Shown: positions 11,501 to 23,565 of the stretch, piece after piece
How positions within the stretch are numbered: the stretch's first letter is position 1
Layout: every line of letters starts with the position of its first letter
Assembly (NCBI GenBank): GCA_963682055.1
Contig: OY821749.1
Coordinates: 5,692,336-5,756,335 of the forward strand
Source of the DNA: Primula veris
Taxonomy: Eukaryota; Streptophyta; Magnoliopsida; Ericales; Primulaceae
Reading direction: 5' to 3'
Length of the DNA: 64,000 nt
Notes under the pieces: model-generated
What the model saw: only the letters and a program-made list of their open reading frames with translations
Databases searched by the model: none
What the model was told of the DNA's origin: nothing
Translations under genes and position numbers: made by a program

Positions 11501-13495
11501 AAAGATCACGAAATGTACTCATAGAATTCTTGTAAAGAATTGAAAGAGTTGCTGTGGACTTATCCAAACATAAGACGGACCATTAAAAATTTATGGTTAT
11601 GGTTGATGCATCGACAATATGGTAAAATGATTATTGTTGTCCACAGAAATGCAGCATTTGTTAGACTTTTAGCCATATTATTAAGTTGATGGCTCATGAT
11701 CCGGATTATCCTGAAAACTCTAGTCGACTTGATAATTCCGAAGAGTAAGAATCGAAATTTCGATATGAATTACTTGAGTTTGGGAATTGAAATTGAACAT
11801 CCTGTCGATTATGTTCAGACCCAAATGTACTCACGGAAAGTTTGGTGATGCGTACCTATATATTTCTGTGTGGGGTCACAATACATTGCATATTGCTGCA
11901 TTGGTCTGTCTGAGGCCCATAATCACTCAAAACACTAAATACGTACCAGTTGGTTACTGGTTATGAGCCAGACGCCTCATATGAACGCGTGTTTGAGTGC
12001 TTAATATTTTGATTGAGCAGTTATAGCGTTCAAAATATGGACCTCTAAAGGGGACATAAGTCGATTATGAATCCCATGCCCATCATTTGATAGAGTAACA
12101 TTGGCAAGCGATCTCTTTACCGCATGATATGCGAAAGTGACATTGCTAAAACTATTATCCCCGTCGTTATGGGGAGATTTGCACGTTACTGTTGATATGG
12201 AACGACCTGAAGTAACGTGCCATAATCCACCCAGTCTTAGCTTGATCCCCAAAACTGCACTTAGTGATAAGTAAGTGCATAGACTTCCTCAAGTCTAACT
12301 AAATACCAACTGCATTTAATTATTTTATGAGATGTCACGAGATCATTTATACCTGCTGCAAAATGCTTGCAAGGATAGACGTCTCTGTCGGACGCCGTGT
12401 TCCAGTCGTAACACGTTGTTTTGGTCGAACCCGCCAAGCAAATGACGCTGCCGTCGGCCGTCAGTCTGTCGTCCTTCCCAAGATACGAGGAACTTGACCG
12501 GTTCTTAATTAGTTCAGCCCCAGAGGTGGTGAACTGAAACTCGTTTGTCGTACGAGATTATAAAGGATCAAGGAGATATGTGATTTCCTTCTCATCCTGA
12601 GAATCTTGAAATATCTGTCAATCATGATATCTTAGACGATATTGACGCGAAACGAGACTGTCATTGATTACTTGTTCATATATTCGGTGACGACTGATAA
12701 TATGAGCAAATTATGACAGGGAACCATGTACCGTTGTCTGAAGTCAACGTAGAATATACTGGCATAATAGAAACTTGTAGTACAAGTAGACTCCTTAGCG
12801 AAAGTGTGTTCGGAACTGTAGCTCCAACACCACCAATGTTAAACGAGTTCGTTTATTTGGTTATTCGTAAGAAAGAGTGATGAGAATAATGAGATTGTAG
12901 AATGCTCGCCTAGTAGCTCAAGGCTTTTCTCACACATTGGAATTTATTACGAGATGGTTGATTTTCTCTAGCAAGGTTTTGATGAGACATCTATTTTGTG
13001 GTTGATCCCCTACTAGTACCACTGTTGCACTCTTTTTCCTTCGATCAGAGATTTTTCCATTGGGTTTGCTCTGGGAAGGTTTTGATGAGACACTGTTTTG
13101 TGGTTAGTTAATTACATGGAATTTCGACATATATCATTCGACTACATAGTTTCTCCTAGTTACCGGTCTTTTTCCACACCGGGTTTTCCGCCCCTAAGAT
13201 TTTTATATGTTTAGTACTGCGAATGAACTCAACTCAGATCGACTGCATGAAGACGAAGAATTTAAGACGTTCAAAGGGGGAGTGTTATAGGATATTATTG
13301 TACTATTGGATCTTACTCATAGTGAGTCTAAGTTGGTCTTTTTATCTTGTATAACTCTAACATCTAGTATATAAAAAAAGTTAAAGATCTCATTGTATTC
13401 ATACATTCTGATTAATAAAGACTCATATCCCTCTCTCTATATGTTCTCTGTGTCTCATATATAATATATATACTGAGCTAATAAGACTCACAACA
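11493..13495 (+). mobile_element. 5'-truncated Ty1/Copia element with 3' LTR
   Basis: From AAAGATCACGAAATG to a polypurine tract CAAAGGGGGAG (13,272-13,282) this is a reverse-complement relative of 40,170-43,560 in the large Copia element, but with no reading frame left. Imperfect repeats of the phrase TTTTTCC..TTGGGTTTGCTCTGGGAAGGTTTTGATGAG before the tract are typical of Copia 3' ends. The 3' LTR is 13,283-13,495 (213 bp, TGTTATAG..ACAACA) with a TATA-like AGTATATAAAAA and AATAAAG. Its LTR differs from that of the large element although the interior is related. The 5' half and 5' LTR are missing; the break joins the tRNA-Lys relic. Confidence 0.78.
13283..13495 (+). repeat. 3' LTR of truncated Copia element
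   Basis: It starts TGTTATAGGATATT right after the purine tract and ends CTCACAACA. It contains TAGTATATAAAAAAAG (TATA box) and TTAATAAAGACTC (polyadenylation-type signal) in the expected order. No partner LTR is present in the window. Confidence 0.75.
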
Positions 13496-15312
13496 TTAAC
13501 ATTTTTATTAGTTTTTAAGCTTCCCATGTTTCACTTTTCAGTTCCTACCTATACAATTGATTTGTTTAAAATGGAGTCCTCGATTGATCTTAATTTTCAA
13601 AACACGCCTCAAATTAGCTCCATACCTCATTTAGGTGATTCTATTTATTTAAACTTCAGTTGTTCGTGACCGGTGCCATTACCGGTATTTGGTCATAAGT
13701 CACAAAGGAACAACTTTATTGTTGCTTAAAAGTCTATATCCTATTGAAGATATAGATTTTTCTATAGTTTTTTGAAGTAACTGCAGAAAGAAAACCGATT
13801 GATGGAGGTAATGATCAATGAAATCATCGAAAACTCAACACAAAAACAAGTTTTGTCTTGGAAGACCATAAACAAGATATTCATTGCATACCAACAAAGA
13901 CTGTTAATTCAACGAATAAAAAGAGATGCAAGTAAATGGCGTTAAGATCATTCTAGTCCATATCAGATCAAAGGCAATAAACTTAATTTCTAGGAGGAAA
14001 AGGGGCGGCATTACTGTGCAAAACTAAAGCTGAAAAAAGTCTCATATTTCCTAAAGTTGTTTTGTCAAATTATACTCCTATTATATACTTAAGCTTAATT
14101 GATAGTCGCACTTGAAAAGTCAAGCATGCTAGCAAACAGGTCATTTACAAACAGAGAACAAAATTTCATTGGGCAGAGGTGCAACAGAGGTCACCTCACC
14201 CCCAAAAGCTAGAAATTGAGGAGAGGGAACCCAAGGCATACATACAATACATTAATAATACTTAGCAGTTTAAATTATTGATTTAGAATCGTTACATGCG
14301 GAATAAAACCAGGGAAGGACCGGAAGACTAGGCAAATAAAGTTACAATTTGACATGATTGTATGATCTAGTCCACAAATTGCTAGTTGTTACAAAAATAG
14401 ATTTAGTTCCTTATTCCAGTTAAAACAATATCAACCGTCATGGATATAATAACACAGCAATATTGCAGGTGAACCAGCAGGAATATTGTACATTAGTATT
14501 CCCAAAGGGATGAAAGGCTAAACTAATATGATAATCAAATCAGCCCTAAAAGTAGAAAAAAATAGAACAAGAGAGAGCATACTGTTGTAATACCTGAAGG
14601 CACGGGGGTTTGCCTGCAAAAGCGTTGAACATCAAATTTTATGGTCAGCAATAAATGCTGCTGGCTTTCACGACAGGAAAAGGAGGGTATGTCTTTGTTT
14701 GAGTTAAAAGAGAAGTGAATTGTAAGTCAATAATATAGATATTCATAGTAGACACAATGAGACGAGCTATAGTAATAGCGGTGGGACTCTACAACTCTCT
14801 TCTTGATCCTAATACTGCGAGGAATCGGCTACAAGGGAAAAAAAAAAGGAAAAGAAAGTAAAAAAAGACGAATTACTTCTCATGTTCAGTCTTACATCAA
14901 GTGATCAGAAGCTTTCATTTAACATATAATGAGCAATCCACATAACTAAAAAATAAATTGCCTTTCAACCAAGGTAGTTTAGAATAATAAGATGCGTTCA
15001 CTCGAAAGATCAATTCACTTATTGTACAAAATTGCAAAAACTTCAGCTTCGCACGGGTCTTGAAGATAAAATACAGCCAAATCGATGCCCGCATACCTAA
15101 TCTTTTATAATGTTGAGTAGACTTTTTAAGTCATTCCGATCGCAGGATTAAGGGTTAGTTTAGAATTCTGGTTACCTAAAGAATTGAACGAACCAAATTC
15201 ACCCTTTTAGTGAAAAATAAAAACCGAGAAGAAACTTTCCATGTCCCACGATTCTGTTAGTTGAAAAAAGCATGTGGAGTAGCTAGGTAAGAAAAGCTAT
15301 AAGCAAAAGATT
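13496..15312. other. Intergenic or intronic DNA, one weak exon-like block
   Basis: Nothing firm was found. On the minus strand an AG acceptor after a long pyrimidine run (about 14,830) is followed by a frame PIPRSIRIKKRVVESHRYYY ending in TGA near 14,727; this could be a terminal exon of the unidentified duplicated locus to the right, or chance. A 32-codon frame starting ATGGAGTCC at 13,570 (+) is not recognised. Confidence 0.3.
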
Positions 15313-15384
15313 ATCCCCAAGTAGGATTTGAACCTACGACCAGTCGGTTAACAGCCGATCGCTCTGCCACTGAGCTACTGAGGA
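15313..15384 (-). tRNA. trnN-GUU: Plastid-type tRNA-Asn (GTT) in nuclear DNA
   Basis: The minus strand reads TCCTCAGTAGCTCAGTGGC.. with anticodon loop CTGTTAA, T-arm GTAGG TTCAAAT CCTAC and acceptor 3' strand TTGGGGA. This is the chloroplast trnN-GUU form; nuclear tRNA-Asn has a quite different acceptor. Stems pair well apart from an A-C opposition at the base of the anticodon stem, and the discriminator is T. No other plastid sequence is recognised on either side, so it is either a very short plastid insertion or a dispersed tRNA copy. Whether it is transcribed is unknown. Confidence 0.85.
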
Positions 15385-16528
15385 GGAACATCTAGGATTT
15401 GTGTTAGAGACTCTCATACTTAGGATCAATCTATGACCAAACAAAAGATGGTTAAATCCAAAAACAATTTATGAGGGTATAGCTAACACTCATCAGCACT
15501 AATTATTTATTGGTCTCAGGGAGTCAGGGTTTCAACATTTAATATATTCATTTCTTAAACTCATTTTGATTCTTAAGTCAGCAGACCAATCATAGCAACT
15601 AAACTTTCCAAAAACGTATCAAGGAAAGAGCTTTTCAAAATATTTTCAGAAATAGAAACATACTGCAGCGAAAACGTAGCAGGAAAGTATCAAGCACACT
15701 TATCTGATCTATCGTCCCTTTTCCGGGAAGGGAGATTGCGTAAAGTGGATCCCAGGAAAATTCTGATGGGGTGTTTAACCTACATACTTCGGCCTAGATG
15801 GTGTACAAATCCTACCTCGTCTCCTTAAAAAAAATGAGATTGAAGTTTTTAATTCATGTTGTGGGCATTTCCTGTGAACCTATAATGTAAAAAGATAAGC
15901 AGTGTTAAGTAACTCACACACTTCGGCCTAGATGGCGTACAAGTTCTACCTCGTCTCCTTCAAAAATAATGAGACTGAAGTTTAATTCATGTTGTGGGCA
16001 TTTCCTGTGAACCAATATTGTAAAAAGAGAAGGGGGGTGGGGAAGAGGCAACATGAAATAGCAAAAACTGATATTGACTAAAAATTTCGAAAAAAAACAT
16101 CATAAAAAAATATAACAGCAGCACGCACTAAGTAGCCAATTCAGTTACACTAATGGCCCATTGATGCCAATAGTGATTACTCTACTGCACTAAATTATAA
16201 GGAATTAGGACCGAATAAAAATAAGGTAAACACATTAAGAACCTTAGAGACCGTTTGTTAACCTTTTCTAGTGCAAGCTAACTAAACATATTTTTCTGGA
16301 ATACATGTCTCTTACTGTAATTAACTAGTAGTAAGGAGGATTCTTTTCTGATTGATGGACTATTAGAACTTGACATGCATGCAAAACTAAAGATACAAAA
16401 TGTGAGAACTATCTTATACACCTTATACTCATTCAGTTAAATCTAGTTTTTTATGGTGACCAATGCACAAAGGCATATACACACACATAATCAGTCAAGA
16501 CTACTTCTAATATCTCAAGAGTTCCCCA

Positions 16529-16533
<5 letters not shown>

Positions 16534-16572
<39 letters not shown>

Positions 16573-16974
16573 TATTAATTTATGTGTAGAGGTCTTATGA
16601 GGCCTTGAAACAAATATTTGCAAAAAAACCTCTCTAATTAATTTATTTACCAAAATACCTTTAATTCAAAAAGAAAAAACTGCCCTAACAATATAAACCG
16701 TATAGAAACTGCTCCCTCTTATTTCTTCTCAATCCCACTTTCTAACCCCTTCTCGCAGAGTAATATTATCCTCTCTCTATATATATCTTTTACAGTTTTA
16801 CTCCTTATTTATTTTTAGTGAAGATTTTACTCTCTCTATCACAGGTATTCTGATTTTTTTAATATTATGTAAATTTTTATCTGTATTAATTATGAGTTTT
16901 TTAAATGTTGATTTTATAAACGATTATCGATAACTCATACGTTACACCACGCATCGCGTGGGCACGCCCGCTAG
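16534..16974 (+). mobile_element. Non-autonomous Helitron, with empty site in the duplicate
   Basis: The 3' end is diagnostic: a 6-bp hairpin CCACGC-ATC-GCGTGG (16,947-16,961), nine bases, then CTAG (16,971-16,974) next to a host T. The duplicate at about 24,309-24,325 reads straight through CCCCAATATATATACAGAAAC with nothing inserted. The exact 5' end is hidden in a TA run (about 16,534-16,570). There is no Rep/helicase coding, so it moved in trans. Confidence 0.8.
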
Positions 16975-19900
16975 TATATATATACAGAAACAATAGAAAC
17001 ACAATTGGTGTTCATGTTGGTACCATTCACTGTTAAAACCAATTTGGAAATCGAAGTGAAAGAATCTTCTGTTGCTATAAATGACTTAACAATGAAATTA
17101 TCAACCTCAAAGGTTAATTACAAAGGCTTTTTAACGTATTTAACCGTACAATGGTAAGATATATATTGTAACCTAAATGCATATGCATAAGGCAATACAA
17201 GGGAATGTTTATACTTTATATAGGGTAGGGAAACACAAAAGCTAATTAGGGAGCCACACACTTCTGTAGCTAAAGGGACAAGTGAAACACTCGTGAGTTT
17301 CAATAAAAGTTTTTGATTTAAACCCTTAATAAGAGAAATTAACCAATCTGAGCTGCATCATGAAATAATGATTGGAAGTTTTTAGTGAATGACCTCAAAC
17401 ATCAAATAAGAGTTTGGAGACTTACAGCCATCTCTCCAAACTCTTGACATTCTCGGAACTGATCTTTGATTGTCAATTAAAACTGAATAAGAAGAAACAA
17501 GAGCCATAAAGACTAGCAGAGAGAGAGAGAGAGACTTGTCCTGCAAGATGAATTTGTAATAAGAAAGAATCAAGAAACATTTCATCCAACATAAGTAGAG
17601 CACACATAAGTAGAGCACACCTGGCAATTACAGCGAGTTTTTAGTATAACTAAGCTAATAAAATAATCAAGGAATATTTCATCTGTTAGTTGGCTACTTG
17701 ACTGTAACGTTTAAAATATAAAAATAGCTACATCCCATTTTTTATCCTTTTGCACTAGCTTGGTATTATTATTAAAACCTGTCAGACTCAAAATACTATA
17801 CTATGGCTGCATGTGGTCAAGTAGTAAAGCCAAAGCACCCAGTGTCACAACCCTCCCAAACTGTGCGAAGTTTTGGGAATAATTTAAAACATGTATTTTT
17901 TCAGGGTCAACCCCTATCAAAACACACCAGCAATTTAAAAATATACATTATATTTATTCAATGGAAAATATTTTAATTATTTTTCTACTATGTATAACGT
18001 AAAAAATTTAAAAAAAATCGGGGTCAATCCCAACTAATATAATAAAAATACACATAAATTTTCTCAAGACAAGAGATTTAAGTTTATATATATTCCTACT
18101 CCATATAGTTTAAACAGTATATTTTAAAAGAACTAATACAATGAGTGACTTAGAAAAAAAAAATACGTATATGCATATGCACAACTGACACCTGATATCA
18201 TAGACTGATAATTCACATTTTTAGGACTCGGCAGATGATAAGAATACACTAAGGACTAAACTGTGTGACTAACAGATAAATAATTGTCAACTTTTTGAAT
18301 GCTAGAAAAAGGATTCCTACTACCTGAAAGACCTTAGAAGCATGATTAACGGAAGGGAAGGGAACAACTCTAAATTCAAGGGGAACAGTTACTGTTACTC
18401 TGGGAGGGACAGGTCAAGATTAAAGTAAAAGGAAGGGAACCACTTCCATTTTAATTGTATTAATAATAAAAAAATCATGGACCTTCCACCAAAAATAAAT
18501 CATCAATTAGAAAAATTAGTACTAGTTGGAAAAAAAACTATATTTAAAATTTTGAAGGTTTTTATTAAATTCTTTTTTTAAAAGGATCAACGAAAGATCA
18601 CCATGGGAAGCCTTCTCTTTTCCTATCCTCCAATTGCATCTGGCGGAGCTTTTTGCCTCCCCCTTCCTCGTCCATTAAGGATGACACTGGAGGAGCTCGA
18701 GGCTCCTCGGCTCCTCCATGGGGAGGGAGCCTCTTCCGTTAAGGATGCTCTTAAGAGACATACAAATATATTAATAGAAGAAACTAAAATTAGAAAACAG
18801 TGATAATATCTGGGTTTGTCCAAAAACTGTGTTGGGACTAAAACTAAAAAAATTGTATAACCAAGACATTTTTTTCTGGACATGGTCATGAAATAACCAA
18901 AACTCATTTTCACTCAAAAACGTTTCAAATATCAAATAATTTAACTAAAAATAACAGACCAAAATTCAAAGCTAACGCTTTAGGTATACAGTTACGGATC
19001 ACTTAGCAGAAGCAGAGCACACAATTGAAAAGTACCAAGGCAGTCAAACCCCATCAGAACCAGCAACCAAAACCTTCATTCGACATAAACAAACAACTAT
19101 GAAACTGAAACCAAATGTTATCCCACTGAAACAAAGATCAACTACTGTGCTTGCAAAAAGTACAAACAATATTTCTCTCTCTTCTGTCTGGCATAAAGGA
19201 CAATTAAGGAAATAGAAGTTAGAATCAGGTTGAAGATATAAAGTAAAAGATAGAGGAGAAACAAAAGATGGTAACCGATTAAGAAAAACTATATTTGCAA
19301 CAAGTACATGAAGGAAGAATTATTTTACAAGAAGAACTTGTTGTTATTCGCCCTGTATCACTCTTTAAAAAAGGAGTAGAATATTATAGATGCATCCTAA
19401 CTACATGTTTCATCATAACCTACATGTTTATTGACTGGTTTATCTTAACTACATGTTTCACTGACATGTAAAGAAAATTATTTAAGCTGACATTCATACA
19501 AGATAAATTGCTCGCAACAATATTTGAAGCTTAGCATGCGAAAGAACATAGGTTCTAACAAGAACCACCAAACTAACATCCCAAACATTGACATTTCTAC
19601 CAACTCTCTAACTCCAAATTGAAAGATTAGCAAGAAAAGATAAATGAAAGCTATCTAAACTAACACTGGGGAATAGACTAATACAATCGACAAGTAATTG
19701 AGTTAACATAACCTCCATGTCATCATATCAAGGATTACTTTATGTGAATAGAACAAAACAGTCACTTTGTCAAGTATAATCATAGAATATCATCATAACC
19801 TAAAAGAGATTAGTGCAATGACGAATTGAACATAGAGGCAACTTGATTGTTCGTGTTTACTAAAAGTAAACCAAAATGTAAAAGTTTAAATATACACAAA

Positions 19901-20058
19901 TTTTTGGATCAGAAAAATAATTTACGTATGAAGAACAAGATTTTATTTTGGAAATAGAGGAAACAACTACAATATCACTCAGAGATGGCAATCAGATTAC
20001 ATATTGGAAATTAAAAATTCCATACAGAAAAGCGGTAGCCAATAAAAACAGAAAATAC

Positions 20059-20068
<10 letters not shown>

Positions 20069-20090
<22 letters not shown>
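20069..20090. repeat. Homopolymer G run
   Basis: A near-continuous G tract of about 20 bases, preceded by a T run. It is absent from the B duplicate (about 27,392-27,400), so it expanded after duplication or contains sequencing slippage. Confidence 0.8.
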
Positions 20091-20091
<1 letters not shown>

Positions 20092-20893
20092 GGGGTAGTA
20101 GTAAGAGAGGATACTTCTACATGTGAGAAGGGAGCAAATTGATCAACTGGAATTAAAAAAACATGTATATAGGGAATGCATGTGTCAGTATTCAATATAT
20201 CAGACTCCAGTTAGAAATTTCACCTGCTCGGAAAATACGAGTCCCATGACTACAAAAAAATCTCTAAAGCAAAAAACAATTGGCGATGCCATGACGTGGC
20301 GATAGTATTATGAATTTTATAAAAGCGATAATTCCATTTTTCCGTCTTAGGTATATAAATCTCTATAAAAAATAGCTGAGGGAGAGAGAGGGGTAAGAAC
20401 CAAAATTCTGAAGGAAAATCACATGTTTATTTTCTGTTTCCACGTCAGGAAAAAAAACGATGATATAAGTTATGAGATCAACCGACCCCAAATGGTATGA
20501 TAATGAAATGGGTTTTGAGATCATACAGAAAAATCCCAGGAGAACGTTTAATTTTATTAGCAGCATATTTTCTCATTGGATTTAAGCAAACTGTTACAGA
20601 ATTCAAAGGATGGAAGTGACTGCTTTTCTAGGCTCCTCTTTAAAATCGCAGGTTATTTAGATACATTGTTAGCAGTATCTGAAAAAGACGGTGCGCTTTG
20701 GTGTTATGTTTTATCATTTCATTGGTAACTGTACTTGAGCAATGCATGGTCAAACCACGTACGGACTACAGACTTTCATTTGGGATATAATAACTACAAA
20801 ACTGGAACCACAGTTAAAAGAAGGTGAAAGACGTCATGGTTTGAGTAGCATAAACTAAATTGGTGAGATATTATAAAGGTCCAAGCATGTTAC

Positions 20894-20957
20894 CTTTCAG
20901 CCAATGTATTCCCAGCAAAACCAAGAGCAATCGTAATGTTTTCATGTACTTCATTGA
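20894..20957 (-). other. Exon-like block of an unidentified gene, copy A
   Basis: A 64-base block between TTTTACAG and GTAACATG. One open frame reads NEVHENITIALGFAGNTLAE; a second frame (MKYMKTLRLLLVLLG..) is also open. The same block with the same splice borders is in copy B (28,199-28,262). Four base changes separate the copies, and in either frame three of them change an amino acid, so there is no sign of selection. I do not recognise the protein. Confidence 0.35.
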
Positions 20958-21836
20958 CTGTTTTACAGACTACAAAAAGAAAAAATATAAGCTCGCAAAA
21001 TACAATTCTCCCTCTTCCTGATGGCTAGAAATGATGACTACAAATATGAAACCCTGCAGATGCAGCAAATGTTGAACATGTAAATCGTACATTCAGGGTC
21101 ATACCAAAAAGCGAAAGGCTAAAAAGAAATGGGTACAAGATATAAAAATGGATATTAGTTATTCAAATTTAAAGTTGCACAGTCCTCTTTTGTATCCACC
21201 AGTTTAGTTAAGTATTTAAGCTATAGTGAACAGAATACTATAGGCAATAAGCAATAGCAATCAGACTTTAGAAGACAAAATTTCAAGTTACAGACTTACC
21301 AGAAATTAACACTTCAAATACATAACAGCTACAAAGCAACAAGCAATGAACTCAATAGATGTCTTTGACAAATACAAAATTTGTCTGGACTAGACACAAA
21401 TTCCAACCTTAAAACCATTTTATTATAAACAGATTTGTCATTTCCTTCCTTTTCTATTCAATGCTAATTCAAGTACATATACATATCACAGTGGGAGTGA
21501 TTTGTCATTATTTAACCTTGACCAAGTACAGTACATTCAACCAATATAATTTGTTTTTGAACTAGGTTAGCAGCAACCACAGTGGGAGTCAAGATGCGCT
21601 AATCCACTTCGCTGTGCAATCTTAACAGGCAACAGAATGTTATAACAAGTAGTACAAGAATCCAAAATTTTCTAAATTTATTTTATTTTGTTTTCAAATA
21701 TACAAACCAAAACACCCTAATTTACACAAATCATGTTAGTTGATATAATCAACACTAACATTCTCAAACTGTTCCTTCTTTAACTTTAAAACTCATAAGA
21801 GCACATATAGGAATGTGATTTTCAAAATTAACTAAC

Positions 21837-21951
21837 CTTGGAAGAGTTTGGTGTTTGTAGAGCTTCAAGGGATGTAGTTTCCGTCCACTGAAACCAACGA
21901 AGCCAGCATCATTTAGAATTACACCAAGTAATTGGTTGGCAATCTTTACGG
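21837..21951 (-). other. Exon-like block of an unidentified gene
   Basis: A 115-base block between GGTATAG and GTTAGTTA. Only one frame is open throughout, and it includes NDAGFVGFSGRKLHPLK. A full-length open frame with both splice borders is better than chance expectation, yet I do not recognise the family. A possible short terminal exon follows at 21,567-21,620 (frame ending HLDSHCGCC), but its phase does not match this donor. Confidence 0.35.
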
Positions 21952-22029
21952 CTATACCATATCAAGAAAGTTTTGAAAGAAGGAAAACAAACATCGGCAA
22001 CAATTGTTAGAGATAGTAGCCAGTTTCCA

Positions 22030-23565
22030 TTTATTTGCCCACCAAAACCTGGAAATTAGCAAAAAAGAACGCCAGAGAAAGTGTACTCTGCTTATACATA
22101 TACAAAGTTTTCGGCAAAGTTTGAGCTGAACTCGGCAAAGTTTTCCTCGTTCCAACCAAAAATCAAAATAAAAAGAAGTATGAGCTGCATGTTACATATA
22201 CAAAGCTTGGCATTCAACCATAAAGAAAGCACTTATCGATATAGCAAACTCAATTATAGAAATTCTCTTGCCAATCGTATTGAAAGGAAAACAAAATTGA
22301 AATGACTAACCACAAATTGTGTGAAGAACTAGATTTGTATGATTCTTGGCATCCTACTACGTTCAACCTGCATCGGTGCCTTCAAATACTGGGAATGCAG
22401 ACCAGTTCATTGGGAGCTTTCACTTTGCCCCTCTAAAAAGAAAAAGAAAAAAAAACATGGGTAATAAACAGGTTTAAACTTGAAAAAGAAAAGAAAAACG
22501 TATAACTATATATTTATAATGAGAGTAAACTTCAACACATTTAAAACTGTGATGCGCATTACTGGGTACATACAAATTCTAAAGAAAAATGTGTTGCTTA
22601 TCATTAATTATATATTTCATACAGAACTTTAATAAAGATAATGGAACGGGATATATTACTCAATCAGGCCACACATTTGACACATAACTATAACAAATTA
22701 AAATAATGATAGGCAGTCCCAATAATCAGAGATTAGCCTTTAATTAAAGTACTATATTAGAAAGTAAATTTAACATTAAAATTTAACAGGAGTCTACAAG
22801 AGTAATTTGCAGCAAATTCATTATTGAATCACAAAAGTAAAAGAGACCTCTGATGCACAACCTTGTGCCCTCTAACCAGTGATCTTCATGCACACAAAGG
22901 CTAGACTTAAATTAAAGTGACTGAATGAACATGGAAATAACAATGGGATGGGATGTTTACATTATTACTTATCTGTTCAATCTAGATTTAAAAACCATAC
23001 AAGTAAAGGGATATAAAACTTGGTCAACCCAGATATGTAACAAATCTTTATAGTAACAAATTAGGATTAGAAAAATAAAACAAAGGTTTGTTTTAGAAAC
23101 CAAATCAAAGGCTTTTACAACTCTGCATTATCCCCCAACTCATAGAACTAATATGTAAGGTTAAACTTTGAATTATATCTTTCACATCTTAAATTAGATA
23201 TTCAACTCATAAGAAGGTACAAATCTATTCCATATATAATTCAGTAAACCCAGATGTCCACAAAACTATCATCAAACTAAACAATACACAACTACATATA
23301 GCTTCTGGATTTTTTTATCAACCAAATTAAAAGCTTCTAGTTACCTCTGAATAACTAAAAATGATCGGAGAACATAACAAATTAACGCCCAGCTCAACTT
23401 ATAGAACAAATATGTCACGTTTAAACCCAATATTAGAGATCTGAGTCATCTGACACATCCTAAGATATCTAACTTATTTTATTTGGGTAGATTCATTAAT
23501 TAGATTAAGCTAAAATATAAAACCCGAATACAAGAAGAATACAGAATAATTTATCAAAAAAAAAA
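22030..23565. repeat. Duplicated 1.5-kb segment, copy X1
   Basis: Nearly identical to 33,235-34,725 and more distantly related to 31,270-32,990. It includes an exon-like stretch (rc of 22,310-22,440) with a polypyrimidine-AG start and GTTAGTC end, but every frame in it is closed in this copy. The second half is AT-rich with no coding. Confidence 0.85.

Larger units (their letters stand above)
15705..21005. repeat. Segmental duplication, copy A (about 5.3 kb)
   Basis: Runs from CTATCGTCCCTTTTCC to ACAATTCTCC and aligns collinearly with 23,622-28,315. Differences include a 0.44-kb Helitron and a G-run in A, and a Stowaway MITE in B. It holds a short conserved exon-like block (20,894-20,957) on the minus strand and another around 17,440-17,500. 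No complete gene can be assembled. Confidence 0.85.

Noticed and set aside
18603..18913. Overlapping frames on both strands with Pro/Leu/Glu-rich content
   Set aside because: The counterpart in duplicate B is shortened and frame-broken; no family match.
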